Shown here piece by piece: positions 6,719 through 16,019 of a stretch of DNA of 17,611 bases. The stretch is from an uncultured Porphyromonadaceae bacterium (GTDB lineage: Bacteria; Bacteroidota; Bacteroidia; Bacteroidales; Muribaculaceae). The notes beneath the pieces were generated by a model. The model saw only the letters and a program-made list of their open reading frames with translations, searched no databases and was not told the origin of the DNA. The stretch covers positions 1-17,611 of the forward strand of contig CAMWHX010000003.1 in NCBI GenBank assembly GCA_947174155.1, given 5' to 3'. Numbering within the stretch: position 1 is the first letter of the stretch; every line of letters starts with the position of its first letter. Position numbers and translations under genes: made by a program.

Positions 6719-7900
6719 ATGAAACCCCGCATAGCGCTCGTAGCGGTGGCCTATAACCGCGTTGACTCGCTGGCCCGTCTGCTGGCTTCGCTTGAAAGGG
6801 GAGACTATGGAGAGGATGAGGTGACTCTCATCATAAGTGTGGACCGCAGTGACAGCGACCGCGTGGAGCGCTACGCCCGTAACTACCGCTGGCCTCACGG
6901 ACCGAAGCGTGTCAAGACCCATCCCGAGCGAATGGGTCTGCGTGAGCATATGCTCTCACAGGGGCGCGAGGAACTGGATGAATTTGACGCCATAGCGGTG
7001 CTTGAAGATGATATAGTCGTCTCGCCGGCTTTCTATAGCTACGCCCGTCAGTGTGTGGAGCGCTATGCTGATGTCGACACAGTAGCCGGAATAAGCCTCT
7101 ATGCCTTCCCCCTCTCCAATCTGACCTATCGCCCTTTCGAACCCCTTAAAGGGGACCATGACGTCTATTTCATGCGTATCGCCCAGTCCTGGGGGGAAAT
7201 ATGGACACGTCGCGCCTGGCGGAAGTTTTACGAGTGGTATGAGCGCAATCTCGATTTCGGGCCTCATCCCGATGTCCCCGCCCCCATGTTTGGCTGGGAT
7301 CGCTCCTGGCTGAAGTATCATACGCGCTACTGCATCGAGACCGGGCGCTATTTCGTCTACCCTTACTTTGCCGTCTCCTCCAACTGCGGAGATGCCGGCA
7401 CCCACAGCGGAGCTCACGGCGGCAACTCCGTCTTCCAGACCAATATGCAGATACTCCCGATTAACCTGCGGCTACCCGTCTCTCCGGTCGAGGGTGTGCG
7501 CTACGATGCATTTTTCGAATACGAGGGACTGCACGATCTCCCGAGCCTCGGGACCGAAGAGTGTAGGCTCGACCTCAACGGATTTCGCGGGCCTGACCCG
7601 ACGCGCCGTTATTGTCTGAGCTGTCGTCCCCTTCCCTATGCCGTAGTCCGGTCATACGGCCTGGTGCGCCGTCCCCCGGAGGCGAATGTGCTGCTCGAAG
7701 AGAGTGGTGAGGGGTTATGGCTCTACGATACACATAAGGAGGCGGAGCCCCCGCCGGCATATCCTTATCCCGCCTCCTCGATACTATACAGTTACCGCAT
7801 ACGCGACTTCATGCATCTGGCCCGCGAGTTCGGACTGCGGGCCATGATGTCGGAGGTGAGAGCTTTCATAAAGCGGAAGGTCCACCTAAAAACCAAGTAA
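6719..7900 (+). CDS. GT-A fold glycosyltransferase, GT2/GNT-I-like
   Basis: The 393-residue protein begins with a GT-A donor domain: ALVAVAYNRVDSLARLLASL (residues 6-25), then VTLIISVDRSDSD, and the metal/nucleotide motif AVLEDDIVVSPAFYSY (Glu96-Asp97-Asp98). The EDD followed by SPAFY resembles the metal site of N-acetylglucosaminyltransferase I-type (GT13) enzymes more than the DXD of common GT2 proteins. A conserved middle section (SQSWGEIWTRRAWRKFYEWYE-like, about 160-180) is shared with bacterial proteins of this type. The part after residue ~255 is unusual and unassigned. It starts 54 bp after the preceding gene with no visible promoter, and nadB follows after one base. I infer an inverting transferase for the same glycan. 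Confidence 0.75.
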   Translation: MKPRIALVAVAYNRVDSLARLLASLERGDYGEDEVTLIISVDRSDSDRVERYARNYRWPHGPKRVKTHPERMGLREHMLSQGREELDEFDAIAVLEDDIVVSPAFYSYARQCVERYADVDTVAGISLYAFPLSNLTYRPFEPLKGDHDVYFMRIAQSWGEIWTRRAWRKFYEWYERNLDFGPHPDVPAPMFGWDRSWLKYHTRYCIETGRYFVYPYFAVSSNCGDAGTHSGAHGGNSVFQTNMQILPINLRLPVSPVEGVRYDAFFEYEGLHDLPSLGTEECRLDLNGFRGPDPTRRYCLSCRPLPYAVVRSYGLVRRPPEANVLLEESGEGLWLYDTHKEAEPPPAYPYPASSILYSYRIRDFMHLAREFGLRAMMSEVRAFIKRKVHLKTK

Positions 7901-7901
7901 T

Positions 7902-9467
7902 ATGACTTACAAGTACGATTATCTCGTGATAGGAGCCGGCATAGCCGGACTCAGTTTAGCCCTCAAATTAGCGCGCAAAGGGAGCGTGGCCCTCATCTGC
8001 AAGACCACCCTTGACGAGGCCAATACCCGTCTGGCACAGGGGGGTGTGGCAAGTGTCACCAACCTCGAGGTAGATTGCTTCGAGAAGCATATAGAAGACA
8101 CCATGATAGCCGGCGACTGGCTTTCAGACCCGGCGGCAGTGGAGAAGGTGGTCCGCGAGGCGCCGGAGCAGATCCGTCAGCTTCTTGAGTGGGGTGTGGA
8201 CTTCGACCGGCGTGAGGATGGAGAGTTTGACCTGCACCGCGAGGGTGGCCACTCCGAATTCCGCATTCTGCACCATGCCGACAACACCGGAGCCGAGATT
8301 CAGGCGAGTCTGGTGGAGCGCGTGCGCAGCGACAAGAGTATCGACGTCTTCGAAAACCGCTTCGCCGTCGAGATAATCACACAGCATCATCTGGGGCGCG
8401 TCGTGACACGCCGCACACCCGACATCACCTGCTACGGAGCCTACGTGCTCGATGAGGAGACGGGACGTGTAGACACCTTCCTGGCCCGCATAACCATGAT
8501 GGCGACCGGGGGTGTGGGAGCCACCTACACGACCACGACCAATCCCCTGATAGCCACGGGCGACGGCATCGCCATGGTCTACCGTGCCAAGGGGACGGTG
8601 CGCGACATGGAGTTCATACAGTTTCACCCGACCGCTCTCTATCACCCCGGCGACCGCCCCTCCTTCCTGATCACAGAGGCCATGCGCGGCTACGGCGCAG
8701 TGCTCCGCAATCTTGATGGCGAGGAGTTTATGCACAAGTATGACCCGCGTCTCTCCCTGGCTCCGCGTGACATCGTGGCCCGCGCCATAGACTCAGAGAT
8801 GAAGCTCCACGGCACCGATCACGTCTATCTCGACGTCACCCATAAGGATCCGGAGGAGACACGCCGCCACTTCCCCAATATATACGAGAAGTGTCTCTCG
8901 CTGGGTATCGACATCACCCGCGACATGATACCTGTGGCTCCAGCCGCTCATTACCTCTGTGGCGGCATAGAGGTAGACCTCAACGGCGAGTCGAGCATCA
9001 AGCGCCTCTATGCGGTCGGAGAGTGCAGCCGTACCGGTCTGCACGGCGGTAATCGTCTCGCCTCCAACTCCCTGATTGAGGCTGTGGTATATGCCGAAGC
9101 TGCCGCTCGCCACGCCGCCTCGGTCATTGATGCCTACGAATGGCGTGAAGACGTGCCCGACTGGAACGACGAGGGCACTTCACACCCCGAGGAGATGGTG
9201 CTCATCACTCAGTCGCTCAAAGAAGTGAACCAAATCATGGGTTATTATGTAGGTATTGTGAGGAGTGACCTGCGACTGGATCGCGCCTGGAGCCGCCTCG
9301 ATATCCTCTATCAGGAGACCGAGCGCCTCTTCAAGACGAGCACCCCCTCGCGGGCACTGTGTGAACTGCGCAATCTCATCAATGTCGCCTACCTCATCAT
9401 GCGTCAGGCCCGCGAGCGAAAGGAGAGCCGCGGACTGCACTTCACCGTGGACTATCCCCACAAATAA
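7902..9467 (+). CDS. nadB: L-aspartate oxidase (quinolinate/NAD synthesis)
   Basis: This flavoenzyme oxidises L-aspartate to iminoaspartate, which NadA condenses to quinolinate for NAD. The 521 residues are close to the ~540 of E. coli NadB. The FAD-binding motif VIGAGIAGLSLAL spans residues 9-21. NTRLAQGGVASV follows. FIQFHPTAL and HYLCGGIEVD are typical of the succinate dehydrogenase/fumarate reductase/NadB flavoprotein group. GECSRTGLHGGNRLASNSLIEA binds FAD near the end, and a helical C-terminal domain follows. Absence of succinate dehydrogenase partner genes and the overall length favour NadB over SdhA/FrdA. It starts one base after a glycosyltransferase gene. nadA and nadC, often adjacent in other bacteria, are not in this window. 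Confidence 0.92.
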   Translation: MTYKYDYLVIGAGIAGLSLALKLARKGSVALICKTTLDEANTRLAQGGVASVTNLEVDCFEKHIEDTMIAGDWLSDPAAVEKVVREAPEQIRQLLEWGVDFDRREDGEFDLHREGGHSEFRILHHADNTGAEIQASLVERVRSDKSIDVFENRFAVEIITQHHLGRVVTRRTPDITCYGAYVLDEETGRVDTFLARITMMATGGVGATYTTTTNPLIATGDGIAMVYRAKGTVRDMEFIQFHPTALYHPGDRPSFLITEAMRGYGAVLRNLDGEEFMHKYDPRLSLAPRDIVARAIDSEMKLHGTDHVYLDVTHKDPEETRRHFPNIYEKCLSLGIDITRDMIPVAPAAHYLCGGIEVDLNGESSIKRLYAVGECSRTGLHGGNRLASNSLIEAVVYAEAAARHAASVIDAYEWREDVPDWNDEGTSHPEEMVLITQSLKEVNQIMGYYVGIVRSDLRLDRAWSRLDILYQETERLFKTSTPSRALCELRNLINVAYLIMRQARERKESRGLHFTVDYPHK

Positions 9468-9525
9468 CCGGAGGGTAGCCCGATAAAAGCCGGGATACCG
9501 GAAATCTCTCCATACCGAAAAGTAA

Positions 9526-11247
9526 ATGAAAATACACGCATACCTGCTGGCTGCCCTCGCCCTCTTCGGAGCCTGCGCCGCCTCGAGCAATACCAAGAGC
9601 CATGATATGGCCATGCACAGGAATCTGACCACGTTTAACGCCATGGTCGATGCCCTGGACAAAAACTATGTCGACTCCGTGCGCACCGATGAGGCCTTCA
9701 AAGCCGCTATCGGCGCCCTGCTGAGTACGGTCGACCCCTATACGGAGTATTATACCCAGGAGGAGACGGAAAACCTGCGCAATATGACCACCGGTGAGTA
9801 TGCCGGTATCGGCAGTTATATCACTCAGCGCGATGGAGTCACCTATATCTCCCAGCCCATGGAGGGGAGTCCGGCGCAGTTGGCCGGACTTCGGGCCGGC
9901 GACAAGATAGTGCGTGTCGATACGGTCAACACGCTCGAACCCAAGGGGCAGAATGTCTCCAAGCTGCTCCGCGGACAACCCGGCACGGTGGTGCGTGTCA
10001 CCGTAGAGCGCCCCTACTCCCCCGCCGGTGAGGATAGCGTTAAGATTTTCGACGTCACCCGTCGCAAGGTGCAGCAACCCTCGGTGCCCTACTATGGCGT
10101 CCTTAATGACGGCCGTACGGGATACGTGCAACTGACCTCCTATATCGACAAGTCTCCCGACGAGGTCCGCAAGGCTCTGGAGACCTTCCGTGACGACCCG
10201 AAGGTCACCTCCATGATACTCGACCTCCGCGGCAACGGCGGTGGTCTGGTGGAGAGTGCCGTCGAGATCTTGGGAGACTTCCTGCCGAAGGGGACAGAGG
10301 TGCTTCGCACCCGCTATCGCGACCCCGGTCAGGAGAAGACCTACAAGACGACCCGCAAGCCGCTACTGCCCGATATGCCTGTAGTGGTACTCATAGATGG
10401 TGGTTCGGCCTCCGCCTCCGAGATTACCGCCGGAGCCCTCCAGGATCTTGATAGGGCCGTGCTCGTGGGTACACGCAGCTTCGGCAAGGGGTTGGTTCAG
10501 GGGACTCTGCAAATGCCCTACGACGGCCTGCTCAAAGTGACAATGGCGAAATACTACACCCCCTCGGGGCGTCTGATCCAGGCTCTCGACTACTCCCGTC
10601 GTAACCCCGACGGAACCGTGGCCTATACCCCCGACAGTCTCACCAACGTATATCATACCCGCTCCGGACGTGAAGTGCGTGACGGGGGTGGTCTGCAACC
10701 TGACAGTCTTCTGACCTGGCATGTCCCTTCGGCCCTCCTCGTGGAGTTGATGCGCGACAACCGTATCTTCGACTATGCCACACGATATGTGGCTTCGCAT
10801 CCCGAGGCACCGAACCCTGAGGAGTTTGTCATCACCGACGAGATTTATGAGGATTTCTCCTCCACTCTGGATCCGGAGACCTTCGAATATGAACGCCGCT
10901 GCTCCTCGCTGCTTGAAAAACTGCGTGAGGCCATTGAAGAGGAGGGTTATCTTGATGATGATTCCCGCAAGGGTGTCGAGGATCTGGAGAAACTGCTTCG
11001 CCATGACCTCAAACGAGATCTGGAACTCAAACGTCCTGAGATATCGCAATATCTCGCAGAGGAGATCATGACCCGATACTATTATGATCAGGGACGCATC
11101 CGCACCGAACTTAAATATGACCCCGGAGTGAAGGCCGCTATTGAGATCTTCAATACCCCCGGCCGATATGAGTCCATACTCCGTCCTACGGGTACCGATA
11201 AGGCCCCCGTATCGGCCAAAAGCGATAAGAAGGGGGGTAAGCGATGA
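9526..11247 (+). CDS. S41-family C-terminal processing protease with PDZ domain
   Basis: The 573-residue exported serine protease trims or degrades envelope proteins from the C terminus. A signal peptide (residues 1-16, KIHAYLLAALALFGA) ends before Cys17. The preceding LFGA is a non-ideal lipobox, so it is either lipid-anchored or periplasmic. The PDZ domain is at about 88-180 (GSYITQRDGVTYI, then SPAQLAGLRAGDKIV). The protease core has the catalytic Ser296 in GGSASASEITAGAL and Lys321 in SFGKGLVQ, with the 25-residue separation known from E. coli Prc. After about residue 400 comes a charged, helix-rich extension (rich in E, D and K) common in Bacteroidetes members. It lies 58 bp after nadB, and its stop overlaps the mfd start. 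Confidence 0.88.
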   Translation: MKIHAYLLAALALFGACAASSNTKSHDMAMHRNLTTFNAMVDALDKNYVDSVRTDEAFKAAIGALLSTVDPYTEYYTQEETENLRNMTTGEYAGIGSYITQRDGVTYISQPMEGSPAQLAGLRAGDKIVRVDTVNTLEPKGQNVSKLLRGQPGTVVRVTVERPYSPAGEDSVKIFDVTRRKVQQPSVPYYGVLNDGRTGYVQLTSYIDKSPDEVRKALETFRDDPKVTSMILDLRGNGGGLVESAVEILGDFLPKGTEVLRTRYRDPGQEKTYKTTRKPLLPDMPVVVLIDGGSASASEITAGALQDLDRAVLVGTRSFGKGLVQGTLQMPYDGLLKVTMAKYYTPSGRLIQALDYSRRNPDGTVAYTPDSLTNVYHTRSGREVRDGGGLQPDSLLTWHVPSALLVELMRDNRIFDYATRYVASHPEAPNPEEFVITDEIYEDFSSTLDPETFEYERRCSSLLEKLREAIEEEGYLDDDSRKGVEDLEKLLRHDLKRDLELKRPEISQYLAEEIMTRYYYDQGRIRTELKYDPGVKAAIEIFNTPGRYESILRPTGTDKAPVSAKSDKKGGKR

Positions 11248-14200
11248 GCGACACCGCGCTCACTCTCGCCCGTGCTGACGAACTCTTCATGACTCCGCTC
11301 AGACGCGAAGCCATGGAGCAGGTACTCACTGACCGCAAGGCGCGCCGCATAAGTCTCGAGGGGTTGGCGGGGAGCGCTCCGGCTATGCTCCTTGCGGGGA
11401 TAGCAGACTTAGTCCCCCGCTCCAAGTCGGCCAAGACCCCGAGGCCTATTCTGGTCATAGCCGATGATGCAGACAGCGCCGGCTACATGTATCACGATCT
11501 TTGCCAGATAGCAGGACAGGAGGCTGTGGCGGTGTTTCCCAGCGGATACCGCCGTGACATCAAATATGGACAACCTGACCCGGCGGCCGCTATTCTGCGT
11601 ACCGAGGTGCTCGACAATTGGGATGACAGGCGCACCCCCCTGCGGTGGATGATCACCTATCCCGAGGCTATGGCTGAGCGTGTACCGGCTCGGGAGACAC
11701 TCTCGGACGCCACGATTTCAATCAAGACAGGGCAGAGGATACTGATGGGAGACCTCGTCAGGCAACTGCGCGAGCAGGGGTTCAAGGAGGTCGACTACGT
11801 ATATGAGCCGGGGCAATTCGCCCGCCGCGGCTCCATCCTTGATGTCTACTCATACAGTCATGAACTCCCGTATCGTATAGACTTCTTTGACGATGAGGTA
11901 GACTCGATGCGCACCTTCAACGTCGAGACGCAGCTCTCAGAGGAGCGACTGGGGGAGGTGTCGATCGTGCCCGCCGGACTCTGTGGCGCCGGAGTCAGCG
12001 ATGCCGGTGTGTCGATGCTGGAATTTGTCGGTCCCGACACACTCCTGGTGTGTGCCTCGGTCAGCTGGCTTCTGCAACGCGTCAAGGCCATAAGTCTAGA
12101 GACCTACTCCCCCTCGGCAGCCATAGCCGACGAGGGGGATCCCGATGCCATGTCGAGGGTCGTGGATTATGCCGACTTCGAGGAGCGGCTGCAAAAGCAT
12201 CGTATCATGCAGTATCGCGCCTCGGCCGATACCGACACATGGTTTGGAGCCGACGCCACAGTGCGCTTCGAGACCTCACCTCAGGCCCTGTATCACAAGA
12301 ACTTCGACCTGATAGCCGAGTCTTTCGGCCGCTTCCTCTCCGAGGGATACCGTATGCTCATACTGACCGACTCTCCTCAGCAGGCGGAGCGCTTGAAAAG
12401 TATATTCGAGGATCGCGGCGACCAAATACGGTTCACACCAGTGAGCCGCACCCTCCACGAGGGCTTTGCCGACGCGGAGGCTAAGGTCTGCTTCTTCACG
12501 GATCATCAGATATTTGATCGCTTCCATAAATACAATCTCCGCAGTGACCGCGTGCGAGGGGGCAAGGTGGCCCTTTCACTCAAAGAGCTTAACCAGATCG
12601 AAGTCGGTGACTATATAGTACACGTGGACCACGGTATCGGCAAGTTTGCCGGTCTGATCAAGACTGACGTCAACGGCAGGCCGCAAGAGATGATCAAGCT
12701 CCTCTACCAGAACGACGACATCATACTTGTCTCCATCCACGCCCTGCATAAGCTCTCAAAATATCGTGGCAAGGAGGGTGTCCCGCCGAAAATCAACAAA
12801 CTCGGATCCGGCGCATGGGCCAAGTTGAAGGACAGGACCAAGACCAAGATGAAGGATATAGCGCGCGACCTGATACGTCTCTACGCCGCGCGCCGCGAGG
12901 AGAAGGGGTTTGCCTTCTCCCCCGACTCCTATCTGCAACATGAGTTGGAGGCCTCATTTGCCTATGAGGATACCCCCGATCAGCTCAAAGCCACCGAAGC
13001 GATTAAGGCCGATATGGAGTCTCCCCGTCCGATGGACCGTCTCGTGTGTGGAGATGTGGGTTTCGGAAAGACGGAGCTGGCCATACGTGCCGCCTTCAAG
13101 GCCGCTGTCGACGGCAAGCAGACCGCTGTGCTCGTACCCACTACCGTCCTGGCCATGCAGCATTACCGCACCTTCCGCAATCGTCTAGGAGATCTGCCGG
13201 TGCGTGTGGAATTCCTGTCGCGTGCCCGTAAACCCAAGGAGGTCAAGCAGATACTTGCTGACCTCGCAGAGGGCAAGATAGATATACTTATCGGCACCCA
13301 TAAGCTTATCGGCAAGGGTGTGCAGTTTAAGGATCTGGGGCTTCTCGTAGTCGATGAGGAGCAGAAATTCGGCGTGGCCGTCAAGGAGAAGCTCAAACAG
13401 CTGAAAGTCAACGTCGACACACTCACAATGAGCGCTACCCCCATACCGCGTACATTGCAGTTCTCTCTGATGGGCGCCCGCGACCTGAGTTCACTCAATA
13501 CCCCTCCTGCCAACCGTCACCCGATCGTCACGACAGTCTGCGGTCTGGAGGATGACGTGATAGCCGAAGCCGTCAACTTCGAGCTTAGCCGTAACGGTCA
13601 GATATTCTTCATATCCAATCGTATCGAGAACCTTGTCGAACTTGAAACTCGCCTGAAACGCCTCGTGCCCGGCGTGCGCATCGTGACGGCACACGGCCAG
13701 ATGCCTCCCGAGAAACTGGAGCAGGCAATACTGGATTTTGCAGCTCATGACTACGACGTACTCCTCTCCACCACTATCGTGGAAAACGGTATCGACATGC
13801 CCAACGTCAACACCATACTTGTCAACAATGCCCATCACTTCGGGCTCAGTGAGTTGCATCAGCTCCGCGGGCGTGTCGGACGCGGTGGACGTAAGGCTTT
13901 CTGCTACCTGCTGGTCCCCCCGGGACTCCCACTTACACCCGTGGCACGCCGTCGTCTGCAGGCTATCGAGAGTTTCTCGGATCTCGGAAGCGGTATCCAC
14001 ATCGCCATGCAGGACCTTGACATCCGCGGGGCCGGAAATCTGCTCGGAGCCGAACAGTCAGGTTTCATCGCCGACCTGGGATATGAGACCTACCAGAAGA
14101 TTCTGAAGGAAGCCGTGTTGGAGCTTAAAACTCAGGAATTTGCTGATGAGTTTGCCGACGATGCCGCTGACCGGCAGGAGGAGTTCGTGTCTGACTGCGT

Positions 14201-14696
14201 CATTGAGAGTGATCTCGAATTGCGTCTTCCCCCGGAATACGTGCCGCAGGAGAGCGAACGCATATCCCTCTACCAGCAGCTCGACAATATGGAGCGCCCC
14301 GAGCAGACGGAGGCCTTCCGGGCAGAGCTGCGCGACCGATTCGGAGCCATCCCCGAAGTCACCGAAGAACTCATCAAGGTGGTTCCCCTGCGTCTGGCTG
14401 CCCGACGCCTGGGTATCGAGCGCCTGACCTTGAAGCGCGTGATGGAATCCCCGAAGACTCCCGGAGGAAGGCCGAAAGAGGTGGGCCGGATGACTCTCTT
14501 CTTCGTAGGGGATACCAATTTGGCCTACTATCAGAGTCCGGCCTTCGGACGGGTGCTGTCATACCTGCAACTCAACCCTCACCGCTGCGAGATACGCGAG
14601 GTCATGGGGCGCCGCTCGTTGCTTATAAAGAATGTCGACACAGTAGCCGAAGCCCTCGAAATACTCAATTTAATCTGCTCACTACCTGCCATATGA
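11244..14696 (+). CDS. mfd: Transcription-repair coupling factor
   Basis: Mfd removes RNA polymerase stalled at lesions and recruits UvrA. The 1150 residues match the family (E. coli 1148). In order: a UvrB-like N-terminal region to about 400, with GQFARRGSILDVYS near 190; the polymerase-interacting domain at about 450-530 (GDYIVHVDHGIGKFAGL, near 452); then the superfamily 2 motor. The motor has Walker A GDVGFGKTE (602-610), the Walker B box DEEQ (about 703), motif III MSATPIPRTLQ (about 729), and motif VI GRVGRGGRKAF (about 875-885), followed by the C-terminal TRCF domain. All key residues are present. The start at 11244 overlaps the protease stop by ATGA, and the stop overlaps the phosphatase ATG the same way, so all three are translationally coupled. 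Confidence 0.97.
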   Translation: MSDTALTLARADELFMTPLRREAMEQVLTDRKARRISLEGLAGSAPAMLLAGIADLVPRSKSAKTPRPILVIADDADSAGYMYHDLCQIAGQEAVAVFPSGYRRDIKYGQPDPAAAILRTEVLDNWDDRRTPLRWMITYPEAMAERVPARETLSDATISIKTGQRILMGDLVRQLREQGFKEVDYVYEPGQFARRGSILDVYSYSHELPYRIDFFDDEVDSMRTFNVETQLSEERLGEVSIVPAGLCGAGVSDAGVSMLEFVGPDTLLVCASVSWLLQRVKAISLETYSPSAAIADEGDPDAMSRVVDYADFEERLQKHRIMQYRASADTDTWFGADATVRFETSPQALYHKNFDLIAESFGRFLSEGYRMLILTDSPQQAERLKSIFEDRGDQIRFTPVSRTLHEGFADAEAKVCFFTDHQIFDRFHKYNLRSDRVRGGKVALSLKELNQIEVGDYIVHVDHGIGKFAGLIKTDVNGRPQEMIKLLYQNDDIILVSIHALHKLSKYRGKEGVPPKINKLGSGAWAKLKDRTKTKMKDIARDLIRLYAARREEKGFAFSPDSYLQHELEASFAYEDTPDQLKATEAIKADMESPRPMDRLVCGDVGFGKTELAIRAAFKAAVDGKQTAVLVPTTVLAMQHYRTFRNRLGDLPVRVEFLSRARKPKEVKQILADLAEGKIDILIGTHKLIGKGVQFKDLGLLVVDEEQKFGVAVKEKLKQLKVNVDTLTMSATPIPRTLQFSLMGARDLSSLNTPPANRHPIVTTVCGLEDDVIAEAVNFELSRNGQIFFISNRIENLVELETRLKRLVPGVRIVTAHGQMPPEKLEQAILDFAAHDYDVLLSTTIVENGIDMPNVNTILVNNAHHFGLSELHQLRGRVGRGGRKAFCYLLVPPGLPLTPVARRRLQAIESFSDLGSGIHIAMQDLDIRGAGNLLGAEQSGFIADLGYETYQKILKEAVLELKTQEFADEFADDAADRQEEFVSDCVIESDLELRLPPEYVPQESERISLYQQLDNMERPEQTEAFRAELRDRFGAIPEVTEELIKVVPLRLAARRLGIERLTLKRVMESPKTPGGRPKEVGRMTLFFVGDTNLAYYQSPAFGRVLSYLQLNPHRCEIREVMGRRSLLIKNVDTVAEALEILNLICSLPAI

Positions 14697-15982
14697 AGAA
14701 GATCATACTGATATTTGCTGTCCTCATCGGAGCGCTTGCAGCCGTAGCCTCCCCGAAGGTTAAGTATGAGCCGCTCCCCTTGAAGTATGACGGCTCCATG
14801 ATGCCCCTTGACACTACTCTGTATGGGCGCGTCTCGATGCCCGATTCGCTTCAGCCTTTCTTTATCGACTACCTAAGCCGACACGGAGCGCGCTATATGT
14901 CGTCACGCACCAAGACACATGGTCTGGAATCGATTCTGGCGACCGCTGAGAAAGAGGGCAATATCTCCACCCACGGGCGTGAATTCTACACCCTGCTCAA
15001 GGAGGTGATTGCCGCCTCCGACGACAACTGGGGATTGCTGAGCAAGACCGGCAAGGCTGAACAGCAATTCATGGGGCGTTGGCTCATGAGTCAGTTTCCA
15101 GAGATTATGGGTAGAGGCACGATAGTGTGCCAATCCTCCTACGTGCCCCGTGTCGTGCAGACCATGTATGCCCTGACAGAAAGTCTTATCTTATCGTCGC
15201 CTACGGAGCGCGATCTGCGTATCTCCACTGCCGAGGGGACACAGTTCAGTCCCTTGATGCGATACTTCACCACCGATTCCACATACGCCGCCTATCTGGA
15301 AGACGGTGCGTGGCGTCCCGTATGGAACGACTGGGCCACACGTCATCTACCCACCGAACCGGCACGTCGCCTCTACGGCAAGGATTGTCCCCTCACGCGA
15401 ATGCAGTTGCAGATAGCCAGTTACCGAATGTACGGTGTGCTTCAATCCCTGCGTAGCTCCGATCTGGGCGTGGCCACGACACAGTGGATGACCGAGGATG
15501 AATATCGGGCTTGCTGGGAAGCCGAGAATCTCGACAAGTATCTTAAACGCACTTGGACATCGGTTTCCGACGAACCCGTAAGAGCTGCTATCCCCCTGCT
15601 TCGTGCCATAATAGACTCGGGAGATCAGGCCGTACGCGAGATAGGTACAGGGGTCCCTGAATCGCAGCGCACACACGCCGTGATGCGTTTCGGACACGCC
15701 GAGACGTTGATGCCGGTGCTCGCACTGATGGGAATACCTGGATGCTACGCAATCGTCGATGACATGGATCGCCTCCCCGAGTATTGGCGCAGTTACGATG
15801 TGGTGCCAATGGGAGCCAACTTCATGACGGTACTCATGCGTTCACGCACAGGACGCATCTACGCCATGGTGTATCTCAACGGACGCCGGGTGGATCCGAT
15901 GCGCGACGGACGCCTGATAGTCCCCTACCGCGAACTCCGCGAATACTGGCTCAACCGCGCTATCTCCTCCCTCCGCCGGTAA
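14693..15982 (+). CDS. Secreted histidine phosphatase, MINPP/phytase-like
   Basis: The 429-residue protein has a clear signal peptide (residues 1-20, KKIILIFAVLIGALAAVAS). The histidine acid phosphatase active-site motif LSRHGARYMS places the nucleophile at His64. The proton-donor motif GHAE (His335-Ala336-Glu337) has HAE rather than the HD of classical phytases. HAE is the mark of multiple inositol polyphosphate phosphatases, a type known from gut Bacteroides (BtMinpp). I infer phosphate release from inositol phosphates or other phosphoesters in the periplasm or outside the cell. It is the last gene of the coupled unit with mfd (4-bp overlap). It ends 37 bp before the stop of the convergent gene, with no evident terminator between. 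Confidence 0.8.
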   Translation: MKKIILIFAVLIGALAAVASPKVKYEPLPLKYDGSMMPLDTTLYGRVSMPDSLQPFFIDYLSRHGARYMSSRTKTHGLESILATAEKEGNISTHGREFYTLLKEVIAASDDNWGLLSKTGKAEQQFMGRWLMSQFPEIMGRGTIVCQSSYVPRVVQTMYALTESLILSSPTERDLRISTAEGTQFSPLMRYFTTDSTYAAYLEDGAWRPVWNDWATRHLPTEPARRLYGKDCPLTRMQLQIASYRMYGVLQSLRSSDLGVATTQWMTEDEYRACWEAENLDKYLKRTWTSVSDEPVRAAIPLLRAIIDSGDQAVREIGTGVPESQRTHAVMRFGHAETLMPVLALMGIPGCYAIVDDMDRLPEYWRSYDVVPMGANFMTVLMRSRTGRIYAMVYLNGRRVDPMRDGRLIVPYRELREYWLNRAISSLRR

Positions 15983-16019
15983 AGCCCCGTGGAAGCTATC
16001 CCGATGTTCTTCATCATCC

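Noticed and set aside
7902..9467. Fumarate reductase/succinate dehydrogenase flavoprotein subunit
   Set aside because: The motifs overlap between the families, but there are no iron-sulfur or membrane subunit genes nearby and the length and NTRLAQGGVASV region suit L-aspartate oxidase.
9468..9525. Terminator between nadB and the protease gene
   Set aside because: Only a 4-bp CCCG/CGGG stem is seen with no T tract; too weak to call, and no promoter consensus follows.
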